Assembly: GCA_964612505.1 (NCBI GenBank)
Contig: CAZTEX010000021.1
Location: 1-19,627, forward strand
DNA from: JAAZZY01 sp964612505
Lineage (GTDB): Bacteria; Chlamydiota; Chlamydiia; Chlamydiales; JAAZZY01
Reading direction: 5' to 3'
DNA length: 19,627 nucleotides
The notes beneath the pieces were generated by a model. It was not told the DNA's origin, did no database searches, and was given only the letters and a program-made list of their open reading frames with translations. The position numbers were made by a program, and so were the translations under genes. Within the stretch, counting starts at the first letter, position 1. Every line of letters starts with the position of its first letter. Positions 1-7,789 of this stretch are shown in pieces.

Positions 1-467
1 AAGAGGGAGCGAATATTGCTAAAAATAGCTAATTCGGTTTGAGCTTTTTTAAGTTCTTTCTCTTCTGTGCGGCTAAGTTTAGAGTTATCTTTGGGCTCTT
101 GCTGGGCCAGCCTTTGTCTTTCTTGGAGTTGCTGAGCTATTTGCAAACGCCTATCATAAGCGGAGGTTAAAGTGCGTTCACAGCCTAAAGCTAGCTGCTG
201 AAGGACTTCTAGGTTAACGGGTACTTTTTCGCCCATAAAGAGGATTGAAAACTTAAATGAGAGCTCTTTATTGCCAATCTGGCCTCTTACGAGGACTTCT
301 GTTGCTGTACTGGTTGGAGAGGAAGCGTCGGGGGCTCGGCCGATCAGATCTAAGGCTACATCTTGCACGAGTTCTTCTGTAGGGGCTACACCTGGCTGTC
401 CTGAGGGAGGGGCTATAGGGGGCATTGCTTGAGGAGATGGAGGGGGTAAAACTGGAAGAAAAGCCAT
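1..467 (-). CDS. Unrecognised Pro-rich N-terminus protein, partial (runs off left edge)
   Basis: An open frame starts with ATG at 467 and stays open for 155 codons to the window edge, so the C-terminus is missing. The start has a Shine-Dalgarno match (AGGA, about 7 nt upstream), and a near-consensus promoter lies just behind it, so this is very probably a real gene. Residues 1-30 are rich in proline (LPPPSPQAMPPIAPP). Residues about 60-85 look like a small beta-containing segment (GQIGNKELSFKFSILFMGEK). The rest is charged, Gln/Lys/Glu-rich and predicted helical or coiled coil. There is no signal peptide or membrane segment in the visible part. I do not recognise the family. A Pro-rich, Cys-poor N-terminus followed by coiled coil would suit a secreted or structural protein, but that is inference. 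Confidence 0.8.
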   Translation of the reverse strand, partial: MAFLPVLPPPSPQAMPPIAPPSGQPGVAPTEELVQDVALDLIGRAPDASSPTSTATEVLVRGQIGNKELSFKFSILFMGEKVPVNLEVLQQLALGCERTLTSAYDRRLQIAQQLQERQRLAQQEPKDNSKLSRTEEKELKKAQTELAIFSNIRSL

Positions 468-500
468 AAATATCCTATAAATCAACTACTTACTATACAA

Positions 501-529
501 ATGATAGCAAAAAACCATTAGTTTGTCAA
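501..529 (-). promoter_or_regulatory. Strong housekeeping-sigma promoter for the partial minus-strand gene
   Basis: Read on the minus strand this is TTGACA, a 17-nt spacer, then TATCAT, with TGC directly before the -10 (extended -10). The expected start of transcription is near 494, giving a leader of roughly 25 nt that contains the AGGA ribosome site. It is one of the two best promoter matches in the window. Confidence 0.78.
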
Positions 530-752
530 TATTTAATTTTGTTGTGGGGCGACTTAATGTGCATGGCCAAAAGAGAAAGATCTCAATTTAACATGCTTAC
601 TATAAGAGTATTGTGGCTTGTCGAGCTTAAAGGGGGATAAGCATAGAGTGGCTAGGCAGGCAGAAAAATAGAAAGGTCGATTTTTTTATTAAATTAATTA
701 AACCTTAACAAAGTAATCCTAAAATGTTCTTTCTCAATAAAAGGAGGACTTT

Positions 753-1478
753 ATGTCTATTACTCAATCATCTTCAAAAATTCTACCCGGTTGCCTACCC
801 ATTAGTCATGTCTTGGTAACTCTTGTAGACGGTGGAAAACAAATAAAAATGAATCATATCGATCATTATCTTGAACAGCGGCAGGGTACTAGTCGTGGTG
901 GATTTCATACAGGGGCGATTTCTTTCCATTCTCATACGAGGAAAGGAAAAGAAATCAACCTTCAAGAAGAAAAGGTTCACTCACTCCTTGAAAAAGTCAG
1001 CCAAGTTTCTCCTAGAGACTATGCCACTTTAATTGATCTTTTTAAAGAAATAGCCAAAGATCAAGAGCTCAAAAACTCAGTTGATTTCACTTTTGAATCG
1101 AGTTCTTCTAAAATATGGCAAATTACAAAGCTTCCATTGGAAGCTGCTGTTTCAAAAGTAAGCTCGCTTTTTTTTGCGCGTCAGCCTAAAAAAGAATCAC
1201 TTATCATTGATAAATTTTCTGAGATGGATTCTATAGACTTTCAGCGTGTTAAAATAGAAGAGGTTATTTCTGCTTTAGAAGAGCAAATAGAAATCCAAAA
1301 ATCACCCACTAAAGCGTTAAAAGCGTATTGTTTTCAAACCTTAGATAAAAGTGCAGCTTATGCAGCAGCCACTGGCATGGTTGCAACAGCGGCTTTTATA
1401 GCAGGCTTATCTATTTATACAATAGGAGCTTTTTGTTATGGGGGCGCTAGCTATTTAGCTAACGGTGCATTTGCTTAG
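753..1478 (+). CDS. Unrecognised protein with C-terminal hydrophobic segment
   Basis: The 241-residue product begins at an ATG with a very strong ribosome site (AAAGGAGG about 6 nt upstream), which fixes the start. The first 190 residues are soluble, with charged helical stretches (for example residues 160-185, rich in Glu/Ile/Gln). Residues about 200-238 are almost uncharged and Ala/Gly/Ile-rich (segments ATGMVATAAFIAGLSIYTIG and AFCYGGASYL), which could be one long or two short membrane passes. A bilobed hydrophobic segment is typical of chlamydial inclusion membrane proteins, but those usually have a more N-terminal position, so this is only a suggestion. There is no N-terminal signal peptide. 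It lies about 100 nt upstream of the ankyrin protein and on the same strand, so the two may be co-expressed. The family is not recognised. Confidence 0.8.
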   Translation: MSITQSSSKILPGCLPISHVLVTLVDGGKQIKMNHIDHYLEQRQGTSRGGFHTGAISFHSHTRKGKEINLQEEKVHSLLEKVSQVSPRDYATLIDLFKEIAKDQELKNSVDFTFESSSSKIWQITKLPLEAAVSKVSSLFFARQPKKESLIIDKFSEMDSIDFQRVKIEEVISALEEQIEIQKSPTKALKAYCFQTLDKSAAYAAATGMVATAAFIAGLSIYTIGAFCYGGASYLANGAFA

Positions 1479-1527
1479 TAGACCTTGATCTATCGATCCG
1501 TCTAGCAAAGGGTGCTTTCTTTATTCA

Positions 1528-1541
1528 TTCTTAATTAAGAA
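1528..1541. promoter_or_regulatory. 14-nt perfect palindrome upstream of the ankyrin gene
   Basis: TTCTTAATTAAGAA reads the same on both strands and is followed by an A-rich run and TAAAAT at 1546-1551, which could be a -10. It could be an operator or a chance feature of AT-rich spacer. No consensus -35 is visible at the right distance. Confidence 0.25.
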
Positions 1542-1576
1542 AAAGTAAAATAGAGGAAATAACATAGGTTTTCTTT

Positions 1577-2596
1577 ATGACTAAGCTTACTCTAGCAAGT
1601 GGAGCAATACGGCCAGAACTTAAGGGGTTCGATTACAATTATCCAGAAAAGAGCCATAGCAAAGCTAAGGATCTTTCAAGCGCTTCCTCTTGGAAAAGTA
1701 AAGCTGTTAAATATGGACTATCAGCTCTTGCTGTGCTGGCTGGTGTTTATGCAATTAAAGTCACTTATGATCAAAATCAAGCGCAAGCGCCTCAAAAATG
1801 CCCTTTTGAAGATGTGCCGGAATACCAATCACTTTCTCCCGTTCATAAAGTAGTGTATTGCGGAACTGAAGATGAAGTAGAAGAGGTTTTTAAAAATGTT
1901 GTTGATCTTGACCTAAGAAATAATTTTAGTGGCAACCTTTTAGAGGAAGCTATGTCTAGAAGTAAGCGCGTATTTGAGGCTGTCTTAAATGCCAAACCAA
2001 AAAATATTAATCTACAAGATATTTTTAATCAGACCATTTTGCATAAAGCAGCTGGATTTGGGCCTTTATCACATTATATACAACAACTCCTAGCGGCTGG
2101 CGCTAATCCAAATACAGCTGATTCTAAGGGGAACACTCCGCTCCATATCGCTTTAGAAGCTAGAGCTTGCCTACCATCCATACAAGCACTTCTAAACCAA
2201 GGCGCTAATCCCAATGCTTCTAACAACGGTTTTATGACCCCTCTTCATATCATTGGAGCGACACTCCGAGGACGGCAAGAAAGGGAAGAACCTATTGCTA
2301 ATACCGATTTAGAAGTAGATCACTTAAGAATGCTTTTAACGTACAATCCTAATCCTGACGCTATGGATCGTCACTGCATGACGCCCTTGCATTACGCTGC
2401 AAAAGCAGGAAATAAATTAATGATGGAAATGCTCTTGCAGCATGGAGCTGACCCTTCTTTAGCAAGGAAGATGTTAACCAGTGATTATGACTGCGACGGT
2501 AAAACAGTTGCTGATATGATCCCTGCTGACAAACGCAAAGAACTTTTACCTCTAATCGAGGAAGCTCTTAATAAGCACAGCAAGGGCAAAAACTAA
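1577..2596 (+). CDS. Membrane-anchored ankyrin-repeat protein
   Basis: The 339-residue protein has one hydrophobic segment at about residues 44-63 (YGLSALAVLAGVYAI), preceded by a short Lys/Ser-rich tail. It is followed by ankyrin repeats: about 151-180 (TILHKAAG ... LLAAGANPN), 185-214 (NTPLHIALEA ... LLNQGANPN), 218-260 (TPLHIIGA with an insertion of roughly 12 residues, ending TYNPNPDA) and 266-295 (MTPLHYAAKAGN ... LLQHGADPS), with a degenerate one to about 320. Ankyrin repeats bind proteins. In intracellular bacteria they are often found in proteins acting on the host, but this one could equally be anchored in the bacterial membrane. The ribosome site before the ATG at 1577 is weak (AGG at 1567-1569). 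A 14-nt palindrome lies 35 nt upstream. Ankyrin family membership is firm; the role and partner are unknown. Confidence 0.9.
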   Translation: MTKLTLASGAIRPELKGFDYNYPEKSHSKAKDLSSASSWKSKAVKYGLSALAVLAGVYAIKVTYDQNQAQAPQKCPFEDVPEYQSLSPVHKVVYCGTEDEVEEVFKNVVDLDLRNNFSGNLLEEAMSRSKRVFEAVLNAKPKNINLQDIFNQTILHKAAGFGPLSHYIQQLLAAGANPNTADSKGNTPLHIALEARACLPSIQALLNQGANPNASNNGFMTPLHIIGATLRGRQEREEPIANTDLEVDHLRMLLTYNPNPDAMDRHCMTPLHYAAKAGNKLMMEMLLQHGADPSLARKMLTSDYDCDGKTVADMIPADKRKELLPLIEEALNKHSKGKN

Positions 2597-2693
2597 ACAA
2601 ATTGTTCTTAGATTGCGGCGCCTGACCTAGAGATTTTCAATAGTAACTCAAAATCATTTATTTGAGCACTCGCTCAATATCACTATCGCCCTT

Positions 2694-2699
2694 TATAAT
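2694..2699 (+). promoter_or_regulatory. Possible -10 box for the HD-domain gene
   Basis: A perfect TATAAT lies 26 nt upstream of the GTG at 2726, which would give a short leader. No good -35 is present 16-18 nt upstream (CGCTCA), so activity is uncertain. Confidence 0.4.
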
Positions 2700-2725
2700 G
2701 GAGAGCTTATAAATAGGGATCTGCT

Positions 2726-3403
2726 GTGATGAGTTTTAACAATATGCGTGAACTGCTCAAAATAATCCATTTAGCTGAAGTGCTCAAAAGAGAAAAGCGC
2801 CATAGCTGGCTTTCAAATCACGATCAAGAAAGTGTGGCTGAGCACTCATGGCGTTTAGCCCTGATGGTCCTTTTAGTGGCTCCTAAGCTCAAAAAATCAA
2901 TTAATTTAGAAAAAGCTCTCATCATGGCCATTATTCATGATCTTCCTGAGATTAAAGTGGGAGATCAGCCGGACTTTGAAGTCTGCTCTAAAGAAAGTTT
3001 AAAACAAAAATTTTTCCAAGAAAAAGCTGCGATGCAAGAAATTGCAGAAAAGCTTGATCGCTTAGATCTTCTAGAGCTTTGGGTAGAATTTGAAGAAAGA
3101 AAAAGCGATGAAGCCCGTCTTGTTCGCGCTCTAGATCAATTAGAAGGGCAGATTCAACATAATGAATCTGACTTAAGCACCTGGCTAGATATTGAAAAGA
3201 AAAGGCAATTTTTAGGACACTCCAGCTATTGCGGGCACGAGGAAATCCTTCAAGAACTGGCAGAGATGTGCGTGCAAGAATCTCAATCTAAATTGTCTCA
3301 AAATGACAAGGACTCTATTCAAAGTTGGATGAAGGGCAGAGAACTCAAAGAGTGTTTAGAAGAGGTAGGAATTAAAGGTTATCAAGAAAATGAATGCTTG
3401 TGA
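2726..3403 (+). CDS. HD-domain phosphohydrolase (YfbR/HDDC2-like 5'-nucleotidase family)
   Basis: The 225-residue protein carries the metal-binding signature of the HD superfamily: His40 (VAEHSWR), the His71-Asp72 doublet in IIHDLPEIKVGD and a downstream Asp137 (RALDQLEGQ). The HDLPE...VGD pattern is typical of the COG1896 / HDDC2 / YfbR group, whose studied members remove phosphate from deoxyribonucleoside 5'-monophosphates. The exact substrate here is not proven. The usual family domain is about 180-200 residues; the C-terminal 45 residues are extra and charged. Start choice is open: GTG at 2726 and ATG at 2729 are adjacent, and AGGG at 2714-2717 is spaced better for the GTG. The 3' end overlaps the convergent nadE stop by 22 nt, so there is no room for a separate terminator. 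Confidence 0.85.
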   Translation: MMSFNNMRELLKIIHLAEVLKREKRHSWLSNHDQESVAEHSWRLALMVLLVAPKLKKSINLEKALIMAIIHDLPEIKVGDQPDFEVCSKESLKQKFFQEKAAMQEIAEKLDRLDLLELWVEFEERKSDEARLVRALDQLEGQIQHNESDLSTWLDIEKKRQFLGHSSYCGHEEILQELAEMCVQESQSKLSQNDKDSIQSWMKGRELKECLEEVGIKGYQENECL

Positions 3404-5013
3404 ACAATCGGCATATGCCAACCACTGGAAAAAGCTTTTTCAGTGATCTTTAAACCGATTGGAGCTTGCCGGCGCTTATATTCACTTAAGTGAATTTTTT
3501 CGATGATCTTTTTAACAAAAGCTAAATCTAAGTGATACTTTGCGGCGATCTGGCTCGCATCGGAATGTTTTTCAACATATTCTACAATGATTTGATCTAA
3601 AATTTGATAGTCTGGAAGTGTGTCGGAATCTTTTTGATTAGGACGAAGCTCTGCAGAAGGGGCTTTTTCTAAGATATTTTTAGGAATGATCTCCCGGTCG
3701 CGATTGATCCAATGAGCTACTTCATAAACTTGCGTTTTAGTTAGGTCAGAAATGGCAGCAAGTCCTCCTGTTAAATCACCATAGAGCGTGGCATATCCCA
3801 TCGCCATTTCACTTTTATTTCCACAGCTAATGACAAGGTGGCCCCATTTATTAGAGCATGCCATTAAAATCATACCGCGAATACGCGATTGAATATTTTC
3901 TTCAGTGACATCTTCGGCTAGCCCCTCAAATGGTTTTTGAAACAGTTCCAAATAACTGTGGTGGATATTCTCTATCGGCATTGTAAGAAGGGTCATCTTT
4001 AGATTGTGAGCTAAAGCTTTGGCGTCACTGACGCTATGCTCTGAGGAATAGCGAGAGGGCATCGAAATAGCTGTGACATTTTGGCTGCCCAGAGCTTGAG
4101 TTGTTAGGGCTGCCACAAGAGCTGAATCTACCCCGCCAGAGAGCCCAATGAGCGCTTTTTTAAAGCCTTGTTTATTAAAATAATCTCGAATGCCCAGCAC
4201 CAATGCTTGATAGAGTTGCTCAGGATTAAGGTAGCTGACTATTGGACAAGAAGTTTTCTGATTTAAATCAAAAACAAGGTGGTCTTCTTCAAAACCCTTG
4301 GCAACTGAAAGGAGTCTATTTTGATCGGTCGCAAAGCTGTAGCCATCAAAAACAAGACTGTCATTTGCGCCCACTTGATTACAATAAAGAACAGGGCAAT
4401 GGAGATCTTTAGAGATCGTTTGGCATAGCTGAAATCTCTGATAAAGCTTATGAAGCTCAAAAGGAGAAGAGGATAAATTAATTAGCAGCGAAGGTTTTTT
4501 TTCTCGCAATGCTTCTAAAGGATTTTTTTTGTATCGCTTTTGAAATTCAAGAGCCCAAATATCTTCACAGATTGTGACAGCGATTTTGAGGCCATTTAGC
4601 TGGATGACTTTAACTTCTTCACCTCTTGCAAAATAGCGTTTTTCATCAAATACATCGTAAGTGGGTAATAACACTTTATCGTAATAATCAATGACTTTTC
4701 CATCGTGGATGATAGAGCAGCTATTAAAAAGCGAAGGCCCCATTCCTTGATTTTCTCGAATAGTTCCTAAAAAAAGGGTTAAGCCTTGAGTGTGAGGTAA
4801 AATGTGGCTGAGCGCTTCTAGTGCCTTTTGTAATAAAGAGGGGTAAAAAAGAAGATCTCTTGGAGGGTAGCCAATTAAAGCAAGCTCTGAAGTGACCACA
4901 TAATGGCAGTTATCTTTTTTTGCTTGTTGGATCGAGGCGATTATTTTCTCGGCGTTGCCCGCAATATCACCCACTATATAATTATTTTGAGCTAAAAAAA
5001 ATCGTGTTTTCAT
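3382..5013 (-). CDS. nadE: Glutamine-dependent NAD(+) synthetase
   Basis: This enzyme makes NAD from deamido-NAD, ATP and glutamine in the cytoplasm. With the start at 5013 it is 543 residues, the usual size of the two-domain type. The N-terminal nitrilase-like glutaminase domain shows the triad Glu43 (SELALIGYPPRDLL), Lys113 (YYDKVLLPTYDVFDE) and Cys149 (TICEDIWA). The C-terminal synthetase domain has the PP-loop SGGVDSALVAAL, then NKSEMAMGYATLYGD, APSAELRPNQ.DSD.LPDY and YKRRQAPIGLKIT. The frame is open for a further 26 codons up to an ATG at 5091, but family members begin with the strand equivalent to MKTRFFLAQNN, so 5013 is preferred even though its ribosome site is poor. It is divergent from the efflux operon and convergent with the HD gene. 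NadE is absent from the most reduced chlamydiae, which points to a less reduced lineage. Confidence 0.96.
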   Translation of the reverse strand: MKTRFFLAQNNYIVGDIAGNAEKIIASIQQAKKDNCHYVVTSELALIGYPPRDLLFYPSLLQKALEALSHILPHTQGLTLFLGTIRENQGMGPSLFNSCSIIHDGKVIDYYDKVLLPTYDVFDEKRYFARGEEVKVIQLNGLKIAVTICEDIWALEFQKRYKKNPLEALREKKPSLLINLSSSPFELHKLYQRFQLCQTISKDLHCPVLYCNQVGANDSLVFDGYSFATDQNRLLSVAKGFEEDHLVFDLNQKTSCPIVSYLNPEQLYQALVLGIRDYFNKQGFKKALIGLSGGVDSALVAALTTQALGSQNVTAISMPSRYSSEHSVSDAKALAHNLKMTLLTMPIENIHHSYLELFQKPFEGLAEDVTEENIQSRIRGMILMACSNKWGHLVISCGNKSEMAMGYATLYGDLTGGLAAISDLTKTQVYEVAHWINRDREIIPKNILEKAPSAELRPNQKDSDTLPDYQILDQIIVEYVEKHSDASQIAAKYHLDLAFVKKIIEKIHLSEYKRRQAPIGLKITEKAFSSGWHMPIVHKHSFS

Positions 5014-5063
5014 ATGAGTTAAAGATAACAAGCGAAAAAAAGAAATGCCATCAAAAAAGTGAC

Positions 5064-5069
5064 TATAAT
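5064..5069 (+). promoter_or_regulatory. Possible -10 box for the efflux operon
   Basis: TATAAT sits 40 nt upstream of the ATG at 5109, inside the 95-nt spacer shared with divergent nadE. The -35 position is not convincing. A TTGACT at 5073-5078 could be an alternative -35, but its matching -10 is weak. Confidence 0.35.
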
Positions 5070-5108
5070 GGCTTGACTTCTTTTCATCCACTGATTACCT
5101 AAAACGGA

Positions 5109-6590
5109 ATGTGCTTTATAAGTTTTCGCTATAACATTGTGACGGTAACGATCTTTATGGCTCTTTTTGGATCCTGCATGTCCATATCTGATTTAGAGCA
5201 GAATACAGCTTTTTTACCCCCCATGAATATAGATCGTTCAGTCAGTGGCGCCCTTTCCAATGCATTTTTTATCACAGGGGATTGGCCGAATTTGGAGTGG
5301 TGGAAAATATTTAATAATGAGGAGCTCAATGAGTTAATTAACCAAGCTCTGCAAAAAAATCCAACGATTCTCTCCGTGGCTCAAAATATCGAAATAGCTA
5401 AGCAAATGAGCGTTAAAAGCCGCGCTAACTTATTTCCTTCCATCTTTTTTGAAGGAGAGGAGCAATGGGGAAGAATTAGCCAAAATGGGGTAGACCGGGC
5501 GTTAAATCCTACCGTTAGTTTGCAAAATAATGAAATCACTTTAAATCTGGCCTTTACTTATGAGTTTGATTTTTGGGGGAAATATCGCAACCTTTTCAAG
5601 TCGAGTTTACGCATCAAATCTGCTGAGATCGCAGAAACTAAACAAGTTGAGCTTATTACTTCTGCCAGTATGGCTCAGGCCTATTATGCATTAAAAAGTG
5701 TCTTGCAGCAAAAAAAACTTTATAATGAACTACTTGAGATCCAGCTCAATATTCTTAACTTGATTAGCTTGTTAGAGCAGCATGCCATCCTTTCTAAAAT
5801 AGATCCAGCCACTGCCAAAGAAAATGTCGATGAAACAATTAAAATAGTCAGCTCTTTAGATCAAGATGTTGCCTTTGGTATGCACCTGGTAAACATTTTA
5901 AAAGGGGATAGCCCCGATACGGCATTGTCTGTTAGTGATGAACTTTCTATGGTCCCTCAGTCTGTGCAAATCCCTCAAGATCTCTCTTCGGATTTGTTAA
6001 TTCGTCGTCCTGATTTAGTGGCAGCCATTTTAAGAGTGGAAGCCTTAGCCTTTCAAACAAATGCCGCTGTGGCAGACTTCTTTCCGAGGGTTAATTTGAA
6101 AGGTTATCTTGGTCTGGATAGTTTAGGATATGAACATTTGATGAATTGGAAAAGTGGCATTTTAGGATTGATTCCTTCAGTTTATATCCCCATTTTCAAT
6201 ATGGGGGCTGTCCGAGCCAATTTAAAAATGAAAAAAGCCGAAATGGAAAAAGCTATCTATGACTATAACCAAATTCTGCTCAGAAGCCTCCAAGAGGTCA
6301 GCGACTCACTCAGCCTTTCTGAAAATTGGTTTCATCAAAAACAATCGCAAAAAGATATTTTAGCTAATGCTCAACTGAAATTAGATCTTGTTGAACTCAA
6401 GACCCAACATGGCATTAATAGCGCTCTTGATTTCTTTTATGAAAAAGAAGAGGTCCTTCAAAAGAAAATTCAAGATGTAGAAATAACCTTAAATCAATAT
6501 ATCTCCCTAGTTAATTTAATGAAGGCTCTCGGTGGGGGATTTACGCAAGAAGATCTCTCGCTGGGCAAGGTTGAGCATGGCAGAAATTAA
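5109..6590 (+). CDS. Outer-membrane efflux lipoprotein, TolC/OprM (NodT) family
   Basis: This is the outer-membrane channel of a tripartite exporter. The 493-residue length is normal. The N-terminus is a signal peptide with a lipobox-like end (ALFGSC, Cys23), so the mature protein is probably lipid-anchored. Family signatures are WWKIFNNEELNELINQALQKN at about residues 63-83 (typical text is WW..F.D..L..L...AL..NP) and the second repeat LLIRRPDLVAAILRVEA followed by AVADFFPRVNLKG at about residues 297-330. Helical coil regions for the alpha-barrel lie in between. The middle Met17 would remove most of the signal, so the first ATG is kept although its ribosome site is weak (CGGA). The next gene starts 14 nt before this stop, showing translational coupling with the adaptor. 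Confidence 0.93.
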   Translation: MCFISFRYNIVTVTIFMALFGSCMSISDLEQNTAFLPPMNIDRSVSGALSNAFFITGDWPNLEWWKIFNNEELNELINQALQKNPTILSVAQNIEIAKQMSVKSRANLFPSIFFEGEEQWGRISQNGVDRALNPTVSLQNNEITLNLAFTYEFDFWGKYRNLFKSSLRIKSAEIAETKQVELITSASMAQAYYALKSVLQQKKLYNELLEIQLNILNLISLLEQHAILSKIDPATAKENVDETIKIVSSLDQDVAFGMHLVNILKGDSPDTALSVSDELSMVPQSVQIPQDLSSDLLIRRPDLVAAILRVEALAFQTNAAVADFFPRVNLKGYLGLDSLGYEHLMNWKSGILGLIPSVYIPIFNMGAVRANLKMKKAEMEKAIYDYNQILLRSLQEVSDSLSLSENWFHQKQSQKDILANAQLKLDLVELKTQHGINSALDFFYEKEEVLQKKIQDVEITLNQYISLVNLMKALGGGFTQEDLSLGKVEHGRN

Positions 6591-7785
6591 TGAAACAAAG
6601 ACACCTACCACTCAATCCCATAAATTATGGGTCAAGATAGGAGTTTTTTTTAGCATCGCTGCGATTATAGGCATTATAGTCGCCTTAGTGATCAATCATG
6701 ATTTTAAGCGAACCTCTGATGCTTATGTTGAAGGAAATCAGATGCCTATTACTCCTCTTAAAGAGGGCTTTATCACATCTATTTGCAAAGATGATACTTA
6801 CTTAGTCAAAAAGGGGGAGTTATTAATTACTCTTGATAGAACCGATGCTCAAATTGCCCTAGATGAAGCTAAAGCATCTTTAGCAAATATGGTGCGCAAT
6901 GTCTGCCAAATCTATCACCAGGTTTTTGCTTATGAGTATGAATTACAATCTAAAAAAGCAGAACTTATTAAAGCAGAGGAATTTTATTCTCATCGTTCAG
7001 CAGTGTTGGCGTCAGGAGCTATCTCTTTAGAAGATTTCCAAACTTCCGTGGCTAATCTAGATTCGACTTTAAACATTTATCAACAAGTCCTCAGCCTTTA
7101 TCAAAAAGAGGCAGCGCTTATCCAAGGGCGAAGTATCCGCAATAACCCTCTTGTTTTAGAAGCAGCAGATCGGGTCGTAAAAGCCTGGGTAGAGCTTTAT
7201 CGATGTAATATTTATGCTCCCACAGAAGGCTTAGTGGCTCAAAGGTCTGCTCAAGTGGGGAAATGGGTGAAAGCAGGAGAGCCTTTATTGTATATTATTC
7301 CTTTAGATCAAATCTGGATCAACGCCAATTTTAAAGAGACTCAGATGAAGCGGATGAAGATCGGTCAAAAAGTCAATTTACATGCAGATATGTATGGAAA
7401 AAATGTAGATTATCGAGGGGTCATTGTGGGTTTACCTGGTGGAGCTGGAAATGCTTTTTCTATTCTCCCTCCTCAAAATTTATCGGGAAATTGGATAAAA
7501 ATTGTGCAAAGACTTCCTGTACGGGTAGCCATCCATCAGAAAGATCTTTTAAAATATCCACTTAGAATTGGTATGACGATGCACGCAACGGTTGATGTTC
7601 GTGACCAATCCGATAGTTACTTTCAAAGCTTAGAAGCCAAATCTCCAACTTATCAAACAGATATTTATAAATTGGAGATCAAAGGATCTCAGTGTCTAGT
7701 CAATACCATCTTTAAACAGAATTTTGATCCAAGTCTGATGGAGTATGAAAAAACACCCTACTATCCTTTAAGCATCGAAGAGTGA
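6577..7785 (+). CDS. emrA: EmrA-like HlyD-family membrane fusion (adaptor) protein
   Basis: The periplasmic adaptor links the inner-membrane MFS pump to the outer-membrane channel. The 402-residue protein has a short cytoplasmic tail, one membrane helix at about residues 19-39 (IGVFFSIAAIIGIIVALVI) and then the EmrA hallmark TSDAYVEGNQMPITPLKEG, first half of the lipoyl-like domain. A long helical hairpin follows (residues about 88-200), then the second half (YAPTEGLVAQRSAQVGKWVKAGEPLLYI) and the beta-barrel region (IWINANFKETQMKRMKIGQKV). The start was placed at the ATG at 6577 because AAGG lies 6 nt upstream. A GTG at 6532 would add 15 residues inside the previous gene and has no advantage. 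It overlaps the upstream gene by 14 nt and ends 4 nt before the MFS gene. Confidence 0.93.
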   Translation: MAEINETKTPTTQSHKLWVKIGVFFSIAAIIGIIVALVINHDFKRTSDAYVEGNQMPITPLKEGFITSICKDDTYLVKKGELLITLDRTDAQIALDEAKASLANMVRNVCQIYHQVFAYEYELQSKKAELIKAEEFYSHRSAVLASGAISLEDFQTSVANLDSTLNIYQQVLSLYQKEAALIQGRSIRNNPLVLEAADRVVKAWVELYRCNIYAPTEGLVAQRSAQVGKWVKAGEPLLYIIPLDQIWINANFKETQMKRMKIGQKVNLHADMYGKNVDYRGVIVGLPGGAGNAFSILPPQNLSGNWIKIVQRLPVRVAIHQKDLLKYPLRIGMTMHATVDVRDQSDSYFQSLEAKSPTYQTDIYKLEIKGSQCLVNTIFKQNFDPSLMEYEKTPYYPLSIEE

Positions 7786-7789
7786 GATA

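Noticed and set aside
5014..5091. N-terminal extension of nadE to the ATG at 5091
   Set aside because: Family members begin at the strand equivalent to residue 27, and the extension covers the promoter region of the divergent operon.
6532..6576. GTG start of the EmrA-like protein at 6532
   Set aside because: The ATG at 6577 has a properly spaced AAGG, and the extra residues come from another frame of the outer-membrane gene.
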